Assembly (NCBI GenBank): GCA_910578845.1
Contig: CAJTSL010000051.1
Coordinates: 1 to 25,035 of the forward strand
DNA length: 25,035 nucleotides
Direction: 5' to 3'
Origin: an uncultured Lachnospiraceae bacterium
Lineage (GTDB): Bacteria; Bacillota; Clostridia; Lachnospirales; Lachnospiraceae
In this document: one piece after another, positions 17,119 to 24,449 of the stretch
How the letters are laid out: the number at the start of each line of letters is the position of its first letter
Position numbering within the stretch: the stretch's first letter is position 1
Notes under the pieces: model-generated
Told to the model about the DNA's origin: nothing
Databases searched by the model: none
Seen by the model: the letters and a program-made list of their open reading frames with translations, nothing else
Made by a program: the position numbers and the translations under genes

Positions 17119-17550
17119 ATGGCGATTATGGGAGCAAAAGAAATTATGGAAATCATTCCGCATAGGCAGCCGTTTATGCTGTTGGATACGGTGGAAGAAT
17201 TAGAACCGGGCAAGAAAGCAGTGGCAAGGAAATGTGTTTCTTATAATGAACCTTTTTTTGCAGGGCATTTCCCCGCAGAGCCTGTCATGCCAGGCGTATT
17301 GATCGTTGAGGCGTTGGCACAGGCAGGCGCGGTAGCGATCTTAAGCCAGCCGGAATATAAAGGGAAAACAGCTTATTTTGCGGCGATTAATTCTGCAAAG
17401 TTCAAAGGTAAAGTAGTGCCGGGGGATGTATTAACTTTGGAAACAGAGATTATTAAAGTAAAAGGGCCTATCGGCGTTGGCTCTGCCAAGGCATATGTAG
17501 AAGGGAAACTGGTGACGGCGGCAGAGCTTACGTTTGCAATCGGAGAATAG
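17119..17550 (+). CDS. fabZ: 3-hydroxyacyl-ACP dehydratase
   Basis: A 143-residue hot-dog-fold dehydratase making trans-2-enoyl-ACP. Signature IIPHRQPFMLLDTV is at residues 12-25. The catalytic pair is H50 in FFAGHFPAEPVMPGV and E64 in IVEALAQAGA. The length is normal for FabZ. Nothing shows the FabA isomerase activity and no FabM or FabN is present, so the double bond for unsaturated acids must come from elsewhere (see the next gene). GGGAG lies ten bases before the ATG. The next gene begins 19 bp after its stop. Confidence 0.94.
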   Translation: MAIMGAKEIMEIIPHRQPFMLLDTVEELEPGKKAVARKCVSYNEPFFAGHFPAEPVMPGVLIVEALAQAGAVAILSQPEYKGKTAYFAAINSAKFKGKVVPGDVLTLETEIIKVKGPIGVGSAKAYVEGKLVTAAELTFAIGE

Positions 17551-17569
17551 ATTAGAAGTAGGAAAGGAT

Positions 17570-18637
17570 ATGGGCAAGACGATGGAAATAAAACCACTTG
17601 TCATAAAAGATTTGGTGGCAAAGATACCTGTTATGCAAGGTGGCATGGGAGTAGGCGTCAGCTTGTCAGGTCTCGCGGGCACAGTAGCTGCGCAAGGTGG
17701 CATCGGGATTTTATCTACCGCCCAGATTGGCTATCGGGAAGCGGATTTTGACAATAATCCGATTGGCGCTAATCTGCGGGCGATTAAAACCGAAGTAGAG
17801 AAGGCGCGTAAGCTGGCAAATGGCGGTATCATCGGCGTGAATATTATGGTGGCGACCAAACGGTATGAAGAATATGTTGAAGCAGCCGTAGCAGCGGGCG
17901 TTGACCTTATCGTTTCGGGAGCCGGTTTACCAATGAATCTGCCGCAATTGGTAGAAAACGCCAAGACCAAGCTAGTGCCAATTGTTTCTAGTGTTAAGTC
18001 CGTACAAGTCATAATAAAATATTGGCTGAAAAAATATTGCAGACTGCCGGATGCAATTGTCATCGAAGGCCCACTTGCAGGCGGCCATCTTGGCTTTTCC
18101 AAGGAACAGTTGGACAATATAGAAGAGATGCATTATGATGAGGAAGTAAAAAACATAATCCAGAAAGTCAATGATGTCGAAACGAAACACCAGGTAAAAA
18201 TACCTGTTATTATGGCAGGCGGTATTTATACGAGGCAGGATATGGAGCATTATATGGGCATGGGAGCTTCCGGCGTCCAGATGGCGACGAGATTTGTCAC
18301 GACATATGAATGCGATGCGGATGAGGCATATAAGCAAAGCTATATCAATGCAAATAAAGACGACATTGTGATTGTACAGAGTCCCGTCGGCATGCCGGGA
18401 AGAGCGATCCTGAACCATTTCATGAGAAAAGCGAAAGCAGGAAAAATCCCCCATGGGAAATGCCATGCCTGTATCAGTACATGTAATCCGCAAGAGACGC
18501 CATATTGTATTACTGATGCCTTGGTAAATGCGGTAACTGGCAACGTAGATAATGCGCTTCTGTTTTGTGGCGCAAACGCATATCGTGCGACGAAGTTAGA
18601 ACATGTAAAAGATATTATGGAAGAATTTGCGCCATAA
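17570..18637 (+). CDS. FabK/NPD-family flavoprotein with C-terminal Cys cluster (FabX-like)
   Basis: A 355-residue FMN TIM-barrel protein of the nitronate monooxygenase/FabK superfamily. Seen: IPVMQGGMGVGVSLSGLAG at the start, the conserved histidine H173 in EGPLAGGHLGF, PVIMAGGIYTRQD and GVQMATRFVTTYEC. It differs from FabK by a segment with four cysteines spaced C298-x2-C301-x3-C305-x7-C313, which looks like an iron-sulfur or zinc site. Helicobacter FabX is a family member with FMN and a [4Fe-4S] cluster that dehydrogenates and isomerises decanoyl-ACP for unsaturated fatty acids. I infer a similar role from the cysteines and the place between fabZ and fabH, but a second enoyl reductase is possible. 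ATG 17570 follows AGGAAAGG closely; ATG 17582 is an alternative. Confidence 0.8.
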   Translation: MGKTMEIKPLVIKDLVAKIPVMQGGMGVGVSLSGLAGTVAAQGGIGILSTAQIGYREADFDNNPIGANLRAIKTEVEKARKLANGGIIGVNIMVATKRYEEYVEAAVAAGVDLIVSGAGLPMNLPQLVENAKTKLVPIVSSVKSVQVIIKYWLKKYCRLPDAIVIEGPLAGGHLGFSKEQLDNIEEMHYDEEVKNIIQKVNDVETKHQVKIPVIMAGGIYTRQDMEHYMGMGASGVQMATRFVTTYECDADEAYKQSYINANKDDIVIVQSPVGMPGRAILNHFMRKAKAGKIPHGKCHACISTCNPQETPYCITDALVNAVTGNVDNALLFCGANAYRATKLEHVKDIMEEFAP

Positions 18638-18688
18638 AAGAGCAGGTAAAATAGTGTAGAAAAATAAACAGATAAAGGATAAAGCAAA

Positions 18689-19651
18689 ATGAGGACAAGA
18701 ATCATAGGAACCGGAAGCTGTCTGCCGGAAACAGTTGTGACCAATGACGATTTAGCAAAGATTATGGAAACATCCGACGAATGGATTAGCAGCCGCACCG
18801 GAATCAGGGAACGCAGACTGGTAAAAGACGAAACAACGGCAAGCATGTCCGTTGTGGCGGCAAAGCGGGCGATGGAAGACGCCGGTGTTAAGGCGGAGGA
18901 AATAGATTTGATCATTGTCGGCACGATTACAAGCGATTATGTCATTCCCTCGACGGCATGCGAAGTCCAGGCCGCGATCGGAGCTGACAGAGCCGTTGCT
19001 TTTGACATCAACGCGGCATGTTCCGGCTTTATGTTTGCTCTACATATTGCAGATGCCTATTTAAAAACAGGGACGTATAGAACTGCGCTTATACTGGGGG
19101 CGGAAACATTGTCTAAAATTATGGATTGGAATGACAGAAGCACCTGTGTCCTGTTCGGGGATGGCGCGGGTGCGGCAGTAGTGCGTGCTGATGAGACGGG
19201 ACTGCTCGCATATGACCAAGGGTCCGATGGGGCAAAAGGAGAAGTGCTCGCCTGTCAGAACCGGAAGAACAATAATCCTTTGGTGAAAAATGCGACAGAG
19301 CTGCAATATACGCATATGGACGGACAGGAAGTCTATAAATTCGCTGTAACAACAGTGCCAGCGTCTATCAAGAAAGTAGTGGAAGAAGCCGGACTGACGA
19401 TAGAAGATATTGATTATTTTGCCTTACATCAGGCAAATATCCGCATTATTCAGTCCGTGGCGAAACGGTTGAAAGTATCGGAAGATAAATTCCCGACCAG
19501 CTTAGAACATTGCGGAAATATTTCCGCTGCAAGCGTGCCGATTCTGTTGGATGAAATAAACCGGAAAGGTTTATTGAAACCTGGGATGAAAATCGTCTTA
19601 TCAGGTTTTGGAGCAGGGCTTACTTGGGGTTCTGCGGTAGTCGAGTGGTAA
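18689..19651 (+). CDS. fabH: 3-oxoacyl-ACP synthase III
   Basis: A 320-residue initiating condensing enzyme joining an acyl-CoA primer to malonyl-ACP. The Cys-His-Asn triad is complete: C111 in DINAACSGFMFAL, H247 in FALHQANIRI and N277 in HCGNISAASVP. GSGTGLPE-like GTGSCLPE at the start and SGFGAGLTWGSAVVEW at the end are typical. AAAGGAT upstream supports the ATG. It is last in this cluster, whereas in many Clostridia it comes first, next to the fabT regulator. A terminator lies about 230 bp downstream. Confidence 0.94.
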   Translation: MRTRIIGTGSCLPETVVTNDDLAKIMETSDEWISSRTGIRERRLVKDETTASMSVVAAKRAMEDAGVKAEEIDLIIVGTITSDYVIPSTACEVQAAIGADRAVAFDINAACSGFMFALHIADAYLKTGTYRTALILGAETLSKIMDWNDRSTCVLFGDGAGAAVVRADETGLLAYDQGSDGAKGEVLACQNRKNNNPLVKNATELQYTHMDGQEVYKFAVTTVPASIKKVVEEAGLTIEDIDYFALHQANIRIIQSVAKRLKVSEDKFPTSLEHCGNISAASVPILLDEINRKGLLKPGMKIVLSGFGAGLTWGSAVVEW

Positions 19652-19881
19652 GGGCAAGAAAGAGCGGAGGCGTCATTGATTTTCCCAAGAGGATGATTGG
19701 GATTGTGCGAAGAAATGGGATTTCCCTGTCTGAATGAATTTGATTGCGCAAGAGATGATTTCATAGCTTGTGGAGATCTGGAATAATTTGGGGATAGCTG
19801 AGAAAGGGAGTCCCGCTAGAAGTGTTGCAGCATAAATAAGTGGATCTTGGAATAAAATGCATATAAGAAAAACAAGGAATG

Positions 19882-19915
19882 GCACGCATATGATTAATCA
19901 TTGGCGTGCTTTTTG
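19882..19915 (+). terminator. Rho-independent terminator after the fab cluster
   Basis: GCACGC (19882-19887) pairs with GCGTGC (19904-19909) and is followed by TTTTT. The AT-rich loop ATATGATTAATCATTG contains a smaller palindrome (ATGATTAATCAT). The hairpin ends only about seven bases before the spmA start codon. Confidence 0.72.
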
Positions 19916-19921
19916 TGGTTT

Positions 19922-20596
19922 ATGTTAAATTATATTTGGGCGTTTATGATTCTAATCGGCGTCGTTTTCGGGGCATTTACGGGAAACATGGAAGAAGTGT
20001 CGAAAGCGGCTCTTGATTCGGCGAAAGAAGCGGTGTCTCTATGTATCACGATGATAGGCGTTATGTCTTTATGGGTGGGCCTTATGGAGATTGCGCAGAA
20101 ATCGGGATTGATTGAGAGGATGACAAGAGGGATATCCCCTTTTATTACATTCTTGTTTCCCAATGTCCCGCGGGAACATCCGGCGAGGGGGTATATTTCT
20201 ACGAATTTGATTGCTAATATCCTGGGGCTTGGATGGGCATGCACGCCGGCGGGATTAAAAGCGATGGAGGAACTGGCAAAACTAGAAGCAGAGCGGGGAA
20301 ATCCAGAGTACCTGCCAGAAAACAGAGGAAGCAAAGACGGCAGAATAGCAAAAACCGGAGCAGCTATAACGAGTATGGGGAAAAAGGAGCGGACAGCTTC
20401 GAAGGAGATGTGTGATTTCCTGATATTGAATATTTCTTCTCTACAGCTTATTCCGGTAAATATGATCGTGTATAGGCAGCAGTACGGCAGCGTGAACCCG
20501 ACGGCTGTGATTGCACCGGCGATTGTAGCGACATTTATCAGCACGGCAGTGGCGGTGGTTTATTGTAAGGCAAAAGGCAGAGAACGGAGAGTGTGA
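19922..20596 (+). CDS. spmA: Spore maturation protein A
   Basis: A 224-residue membrane protein of the nucleoside-recognition/Gate family. It starts MLNYIWAFMILIGVVFGAFTG, with further hydrophobic segments around residues 36-58, 97-112 and 165-215, and conserved blocks FPNVPREHPARGYISTNLIANILGLGWACTPAGLKAMEEL interrupted near 105 by the repeat boundary described below. SpmA and SpmB together help dehydrate the spore core in Bacillus. Residues about 125-160 are a charged loop. ATG 19922 fits the family start, but no ribosome site is visible and a terminator hairpin ends just upstream. spmB, normally the next gene, is absent here. Bases 20213-20250 of this gene recur exactly at 24155-24192. Confidence 0.85.
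   Translation: MLNYIWAFMILIGVVFGAFTGNMEEVSKAALDSAKEAVSLCITMIGVMSLWVGLMEIAQKSGLIERMTRGISPFITFLFPNVPREHPARGYISTNLIANILGLGWACTPAGLKAMEELAKLEAERGNPEYLPENRGSKDGRIAKTGAAITSMGKKERTASKEMCDFLILNISSLQLIPVNMIVYRQQYGSVNPTAVIAPAIVATFISTAVAVVYCKAKGRERRV
20213..20250 (+). repeat. 38-bp direct repeat, copy 1 (inside spmA)
   Basis: Bases 20213-20250, starting GCTAATATCC and ending CACGCCGGC, are identical to 24155-24192 in the same orientation. In spmA they encode ANILGLGWACTP plus the first two bases of the next alanine codon (residues 98-110). Confidence 0.93.
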
Positions 20597-20611
20597 GGCT
20601 CTCCGCTTTTT
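20584..20611 (+). terminator. Rho-independent terminator overlapping the spmA 3' end
   Basis: CGGAGAG (20585-20591) pairs with CTCTCCG (20599-20605), followed by CTTTTT. The spmA stop TGA (20594-20596) lies in the loop. No gene can be cotranscribed efficiently behind spmA, so it is a single-gene unit. Confidence 0.8.
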
Positions 20612-20654
20612 AATAGCTGAAAGAAGATTTCTAGTAAAACAGTAGGTGAAATGC

Positions 20655-20660
20655 TATAAT
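20655..20660 (+). promoter_or_regulatory. Candidate -10 of the HNH gene
   Basis: TATAAT stands 105 bases before the HNH start. The 17-base-distant -35 position reads TAGTAA, a weak match, so this is only a candidate. Confidence 0.3.
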
Positions 20661-20765
20661 AAGAAATATTTAACCCGCCCGTGAATGCTTGCTGGTAGAT
20701 TTAAGAAGGCGTAAATACAGATAATAGCAAAATATACAAATGATGCAGAACAAGAAGGTGATTTT

Positions 20766-21875
20766 ATGCAGCTACCCTATTCAGCAAATGTAGAAATTCA
20801 ACATTTAAACCGGATATTTGATAACACAAGTGAATGTTATAAACTCTTTTGGTTTCAAGCAATCCTAACTAAAGTGGTGGAAGGTAAGGATCAAATAACT
20901 TATGAAGAATTAGTTGATGAAATGATTGCAGATGCCTGGTATATGGTCATTGAGTATCATTTAAATCTGGGACCCAGAGATACCTTAGAAAGCCTAGTGC
21001 TATATTTGCAGGAAATATCACAATTGAAATCTTCAGAAAAGAAAGAAAACATTATTCGTTATTTAAAAGATTGTACAGATAAAGAAGTAGTGAAGCGAAA
21101 AAGAATATTAACGAAAAATGTTCCATATCGGATTCAGGCTCCTTTTATAGATAAAATAAAAGGAAAAGAGTGGAATGTAGGGGAAAACGAATTGATTTCT
21201 AAAATTAATCAGGAATATAGGCTGATGTACTATTTTGAAGCATTAAACGGCATGCAGACTTCGATTCGGATTAGTTCTGAGTGGTTTACCTATATGCAAA
21301 AGAATCAAGAGATTATTAAAGGCTGGCTACAGTACAATATTATTAAATATTTGCAAAAACGAAATCCGAGCGTTCCGGGAATTGCAGATAAATTGTATCC
21401 TCCTCAGGAGCGAAAGTTAGAGAAAGTGAAAAAATACTGGAAACTGTTATTGACAGTTCATTCTATTCACGAGATATATGGACATGTACAATTATCAGAG
21501 AAAGACATTTCCATTGATCATTTTGTACCGTGGTCATATGTGGCTCACGATGAATTCTGGAATTTGCATCCTACGACACGAAACATTAATAGCAGTAAAA
21601 ATAATAGTTTGCCTAATTGGAATGTATATTTTCCGCAACTGGCAAAATTAGAATTTACTTCTTATGAAATAATGTGGAAATATGAGGCCTTGCATGATGA
21701 ATTTGAAAAATGTGCTAAGGAGCATTTAAACGATAATATAGTGCGGAGAAAAATTTACCGGAAAGGACAAGATTTTGTAAGCTTCGCCAATGCGCTGGAA
21801 GAAATCCTGCATCCAGTATATCAATCTGCAAAAAATTGTGGGTTTAAGGACTGGGTTTTCTCCAGTGGAAAATGA
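20766..21875 (+). CDS. HNH endonuclease domain protein
   Basis: A 369-residue soluble protein. The N-terminal two thirds are helical, with LPYSANVEIQHLNRIFDNTSECYKLFWFQAIL at the start and no catalytic motif I recognise. Residues about 249-283 form an HNH nuclease core: D251-H252 in SIDHFVPWSYVAHDEFWNLHP, N266, and N273-N280 with K278 in RNINSSKNNSLPNW. So it should cut nucleic acid with one metal ion. Proteins of this build are often found with restriction-modification or other defence genes; no methyltransferase lies beside it here. AAGGTGAT before the ATG is a good ribosome site. The gene is visibly AT-richer than the fab genes, as is the following block, suggesting horizontal origin. Its 3' end runs into a recombinase-like remnant. 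Confidence 0.78.
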   Translation: MQLPYSANVEIQHLNRIFDNTSECYKLFWFQAILTKVVEGKDQITYEELVDEMIADAWYMVIEYHLNLGPRDTLESLVLYLQEISQLKSSEKKENIIRYLKDCTDKEVVKRKRILTKNVPYRIQAPFIDKIKGKEWNVGENELISKINQEYRLMYYFEALNGMQTSIRISSEWFTYMQKNQEIIKGWLQYNIIKYLQKRNPSVPGIADKLYPPQERKLEKVKKYWKLLLTVHSIHEIYGHVQLSEKDISIDHFVPWSYVAHDEFWNLHPTTRNINSSKNNSLPNWNVYFPQLAKLEFTSYEIMWKYEALHDEFEKCAKEHLNDNIVRRKIYRKGQDFVSFANALEEILHPVYQSAKNCGFKDWVFSSGK

Positions 21876-22030
21876 ATTACAAAAAATTGAACGAGAGGAG
21901 CTAAAGCGGCATCAACATGCCCAAAAGCATAAAGTTGTTCCAGCCTGGAAAGAGAAAGAAGATTGATGTGTATGTTGGGGATAGGGTAGAGGTGACTTGG
22001 AAGTTTCGAATATTTGATTTTGCAGAATAA
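21865..22030 (+). pseudogene. Frameshifted remnant resembling a serine-recombinase C-terminal tail
   Basis: Two short frames read on from each other. Frame A (21865-21966) gives VENELQKIEREELKRHQHAQ and on to VVPAWKEKED before TGA. Frame B, shifted by one base near 21955, gives KKIDVYVGDRVEVTWKF and ends at TAA 22028. Together they read like one charged helix plus a beta-rich end, which I associate with the tails of large serine recombinases of Clostridia. No catalytic domain is left, and the start is fused out of frame with the end of the HNH gene. Identification is tentative. Confidence 0.35.
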
Positions 22031-22040
22031 TTGCAAAATC
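22016..22040. repeat. Inverted repeat upstream of the RloA-like gene
   Basis: GATTTTGCA (22016-22024) and TGCAAAATC (22032-22040) are perfect nine-base arms around GAATAAT. There is no T-run after the right arm on the + strand, so it is not an obvious terminator. It lies 12 bases before the -35 of the next promoter and could be an operator or an element end. Confidence 0.6.
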
Positions 22041-22052
22041 ATAATATGTTTG

Positions 22053-22081
22053 TTGACGTATGCGTATAATAAACATATAAT
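22053..22081 (+). promoter_or_regulatory. Sigma-A promoter of the RloA/RloB pair
   Basis: TTGACG (22053-22058) and TATAAT (22076-22081) are separated by 17 bases, about 46 bases before the start codon. This is a near-consensus promoter, so the pair is expected to be expressed on its own. Confidence 0.72.
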
Positions 22082-22126
22082 TATATTATTATTTTGCGGA
22101 AAAAGTGCAGAATGGAGGGAAAACAA

Positions 22127-23455
22127 ATGCTCTTGGAATTTAAGGTGGAAAATTATAAATCATTTTTAGAGGAAGTAACATTTTCTATGGTGGCGGCACC
22201 GAAGCAATCAGGATTGGATTATAGCTTGTTGAAAGAAAAAGTGAAAGGTAAATTAGTGAAAGGGTTGAGCTCTTCTGTGATTTATGGTCCGAATGCCGCC
22301 GGAAAAACCAATATTATTGGGGCAATGGATGTGCTTAGAACTATTATTATCAGGGGAAATATAAGAAATTCAGAAGAAAAAAATTCTCCGAATGCCGCTG
22401 CGGCAGCACTGGAATTGATACCAAATAATAAATTGTCAGAAGCACATCTAGTAAAATTTTCAATTACTTTTTTGGAAAAAAAGATGCAAATACATTATGA
22501 AATTTCGATGGATTTAGGAACATTTCTTGAGGAAGAGTATTGTAGAGAGATTAAGGAAGAAAGGCTGAATATTAATGGAGAGGATATTTTTGTTAGAAGT
22601 GCAAATTTGACAATAGGTAATTTAAAGGGAATTGAAGATTATCTTTCGGATATAACCAATCAGAATAAAGAGAATGTGATGGGGATTGTACAAAACAGCC
22701 TTACCAAAGATGAATTGTTTTTAACCAATGGATTCAAGCTGATTTTCTCACAAAAACTTGTAAAATTAATAGTTGATTGGTTTACAGAAAAATGTATGGT
22801 TATTTATCGGGCAGATACGATACAGTTGATTAAGAGATTTGCTGATCCAAAGAAAAAGGCGGTCTATGTAGAGAGGACAACAAATCAGGCAGCAGAACTA
22901 TTTGGTATCAATTCAAATGCAGTAGGTTATGTGGTGAGTGATGACGAGCCGGAGGCAAAATTATATTCAATTTTTAAAAATACAGAAAATGAAAAGAATA
23001 CAGCAATTGTTTCTGAAATTTTTGAATCTTATGGAACCATCCGTTTTATTAACATGTTCCCTTTGGTGATAAAAGCAATCATGACAGGAGGGACACTTAT
23101 TGTGGATGAGTTTGATGCTTCCATTCATCCAATGGCTTTGATGAGTATTATCAACATCTTTCATAATGATCATATAAATATTCATCATGCACAATTGATC
23201 TTCAATACACATAATCCTATTTTCCTGAATTCAAATTTATTTCGGAGAGATGAGATCAAGTTTGTAGAAAGGGATGATGACGATCATTACAGCACTTTAT
23301 ATTCGCTGGCATCATTTGGAACGACAGGAGATAAAGGGGTTCGTAAACATGAGGATTATATGGGTAAATATTTTATTAGTCAATATGGGGCAATTAAGGA
23401 TATTGATTTTACACCAATCTTTGAGCAGCTTTTAGGAGACGAAAGAGAGGTTTGA
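22127..23455 (+). CDS. RloA-like AAA/ABC-type ATPase (AAA_21)
   Basis: A 442-residue ATPase beginning MLLEFKVENYKSFLEEVTFSMVA, the usual start of COG1106-type proteins. Walker A is GPNAAGKT at residues 54-61, Walker B is LIVDEFDAS with D327 and E328, and a switch histidine lies in FNTHNPIFLNS. The middle is a long insertion, as in OLD/RecF-like ATPases. Such proteins are coupled to a RloB-like partner in restriction-linked and abortive-infection-type loci; here the RloB gene starts two bases after the stop. ATG 22127 follows TGGAGGG; ATG 22094 has no ribosome site. All ATPase motifs look intact, so the ATPase may still be made although its partner is broken. Confidence 0.85.
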   Translation: MLLEFKVENYKSFLEEVTFSMVAAPKQSGLDYSLLKEKVKGKLVKGLSSSVIYGPNAAGKTNIIGAMDVLRTIIIRGNIRNSEEKNSPNAAAAALELIPNNKLSEAHLVKFSITFLEKKMQIHYEISMDLGTFLEEEYCREIKEERLNINGEDIFVRSANLTIGNLKGIEDYLSDITNQNKENVMGIVQNSLTKDELFLTNGFKLIFSQKLVKLIVDWFTEKCMVIYRADTIQLIKRFADPKKKAVYVERTTNQAAELFGINSNAVGYVVSDDEPEAKLYSIFKNTENEKNTAIVSEIFESYGTIRFINMFPLVIKAIMTGGTLIVDEFDASIHPMALMSIINIFHNDHINIHHAQLIFNTHNPIFLNSNLFRRDEIKFVERDDDDHYSTLYSLASFGTTGDKGVRKHEDYMGKYFISQYGAIKDIDFTPIFEQLLGDEREV

Positions 23456-23457
23456 TC

Positions 23458-24117
23458 ATGGCAGAGCGGAAACCAAATAAGAAGTATTATTTTAGCGTAG
23501 AAGGTAAAACGGAACATTGATATTTAATGTGGCTACAAGATTTGATTAATAAAACAGAAAAAATGGCATACAAAATTTCGATTGACTGTCCTGTTAAGAA
23601 AAATCCTTTGAAACATGCAAAGTCATTAACTATAACAAGGAAAATAGAAGTATATCATTTCTTTGATTATGAAAGTGATGAGGAAATACATGAACAGCGT
23701 TTTAAAGATGCTATGGATAATATGAAAAAAGTACAAAATTTGGGGAAACAGATAGTATACAATTCTGGTTACAGTAATTTTACATTTGATCTGTGGATTA
23801 TTTTGCATAGGATTGATTGTAATAACTCCTTTGTCCACAGAAAGCAGTATATTACAGCAATAAACAGGGCATATGATGAAAAATTTCAAGATATGAAAGA
23901 ATATAAAGAAGAAGATAACTTTAAAAGGTGTCTGAAAAAGTTGCAGCTTTCAAATGTCAATGATGCAATCAAGCGGGCAAAAAACATTATGCAGAAAAAT
24001 GAAGATAGTGGCTATATTTTGCATCACTACAAGGGTTATAAATATTATAAAGAAAATCCTTCTTTGGCAGTATGGGAGGCAATAGAGAAAATTTTGACGG
24101 ATTGTGAATTGATTTAG
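23458..24117 (+). pseudogene. RloB-like gene interrupted by an in-frame TGA
   Basis: The frame starts at ATG 23458 (GAGAGG upstream, two bases after rloA) and reads MAERKPNKKYYFSVEGKTEH, then TGA at 23518-23520, codon 21. The same frame continues without break as YLMWLQDLINKTE for a further 198 codons to TAG at 24117. EGKTE at residues 15-19 is the Toprim-like acidic motif of RloB proteins, and family members usually have an aromatic residue (often Trp) right after it, so TGG to TGA is the likely change. The 196-residue rest can begin at ATG 23527 but has no ribosome site and would lack the acidic motif. Read-through or a sequencing error cannot be excluded. Confidence 0.75.
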
Positions 24118-24154
24118 AAAAAGTCAAAGAATTTTTAGTCCTATCTTGACACCA

Positions 24155-24192
24155 GCTAATATCCTGGGGCTTGGATGGGCATGCACGCCGGC
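24155..24192 (+). repeat. 38-bp direct repeat, copy 2 (spmA fragment outside the gene)
   Basis: Identical to 20213-20250. Read in the spmA frame it continues GCT GGG CTT TGA, i.e. A-G-L-stop, while spmA has GCG GGA TTA: the amino acids AGL are kept with synonymous changes before homology ends. So it is a piece of a slightly diverged spmA, not a chance match. Confidence 0.9.
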
Positions 24193-24449
24193 TGGGCTTT
24201 GAGTTATAATAATGACAGGTTGAAGAAATCATTGAAAAATCAAGGGTTTCCACCGAATTTAGTCCTAATGAAAAAATGTAGTTTTGCATCAAAGCATTTC
24301 TGATTTTTCATTTGGACGGCGCCGATTCAAAAGAAAATAGGAAGAAATGTCAGTAATGTAACTCAAAGTGCCTGAAAGCAATGAGTTATTGGTTTTAGTA
24401 TAGCATAAGGAGGGTAGAAGGTAAACAATTTCATATTGATGATTTAGAT

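Noticed and set aside
23518..23520. TGA as a selenocysteine codon in the RloB-like gene
   Set aside because: No convincing bacterial SECIS hairpin follows the TGA, and RloB proteins are not known selenoproteins; Trp-to-stop is simpler.
24409..24449. Short frame ending FHIDDLD after AAGGAGG
   Set aside because: There is no start codon at a useful distance from the ribosome-like site and an upstream stop closes the frame; at best a gene scrap.
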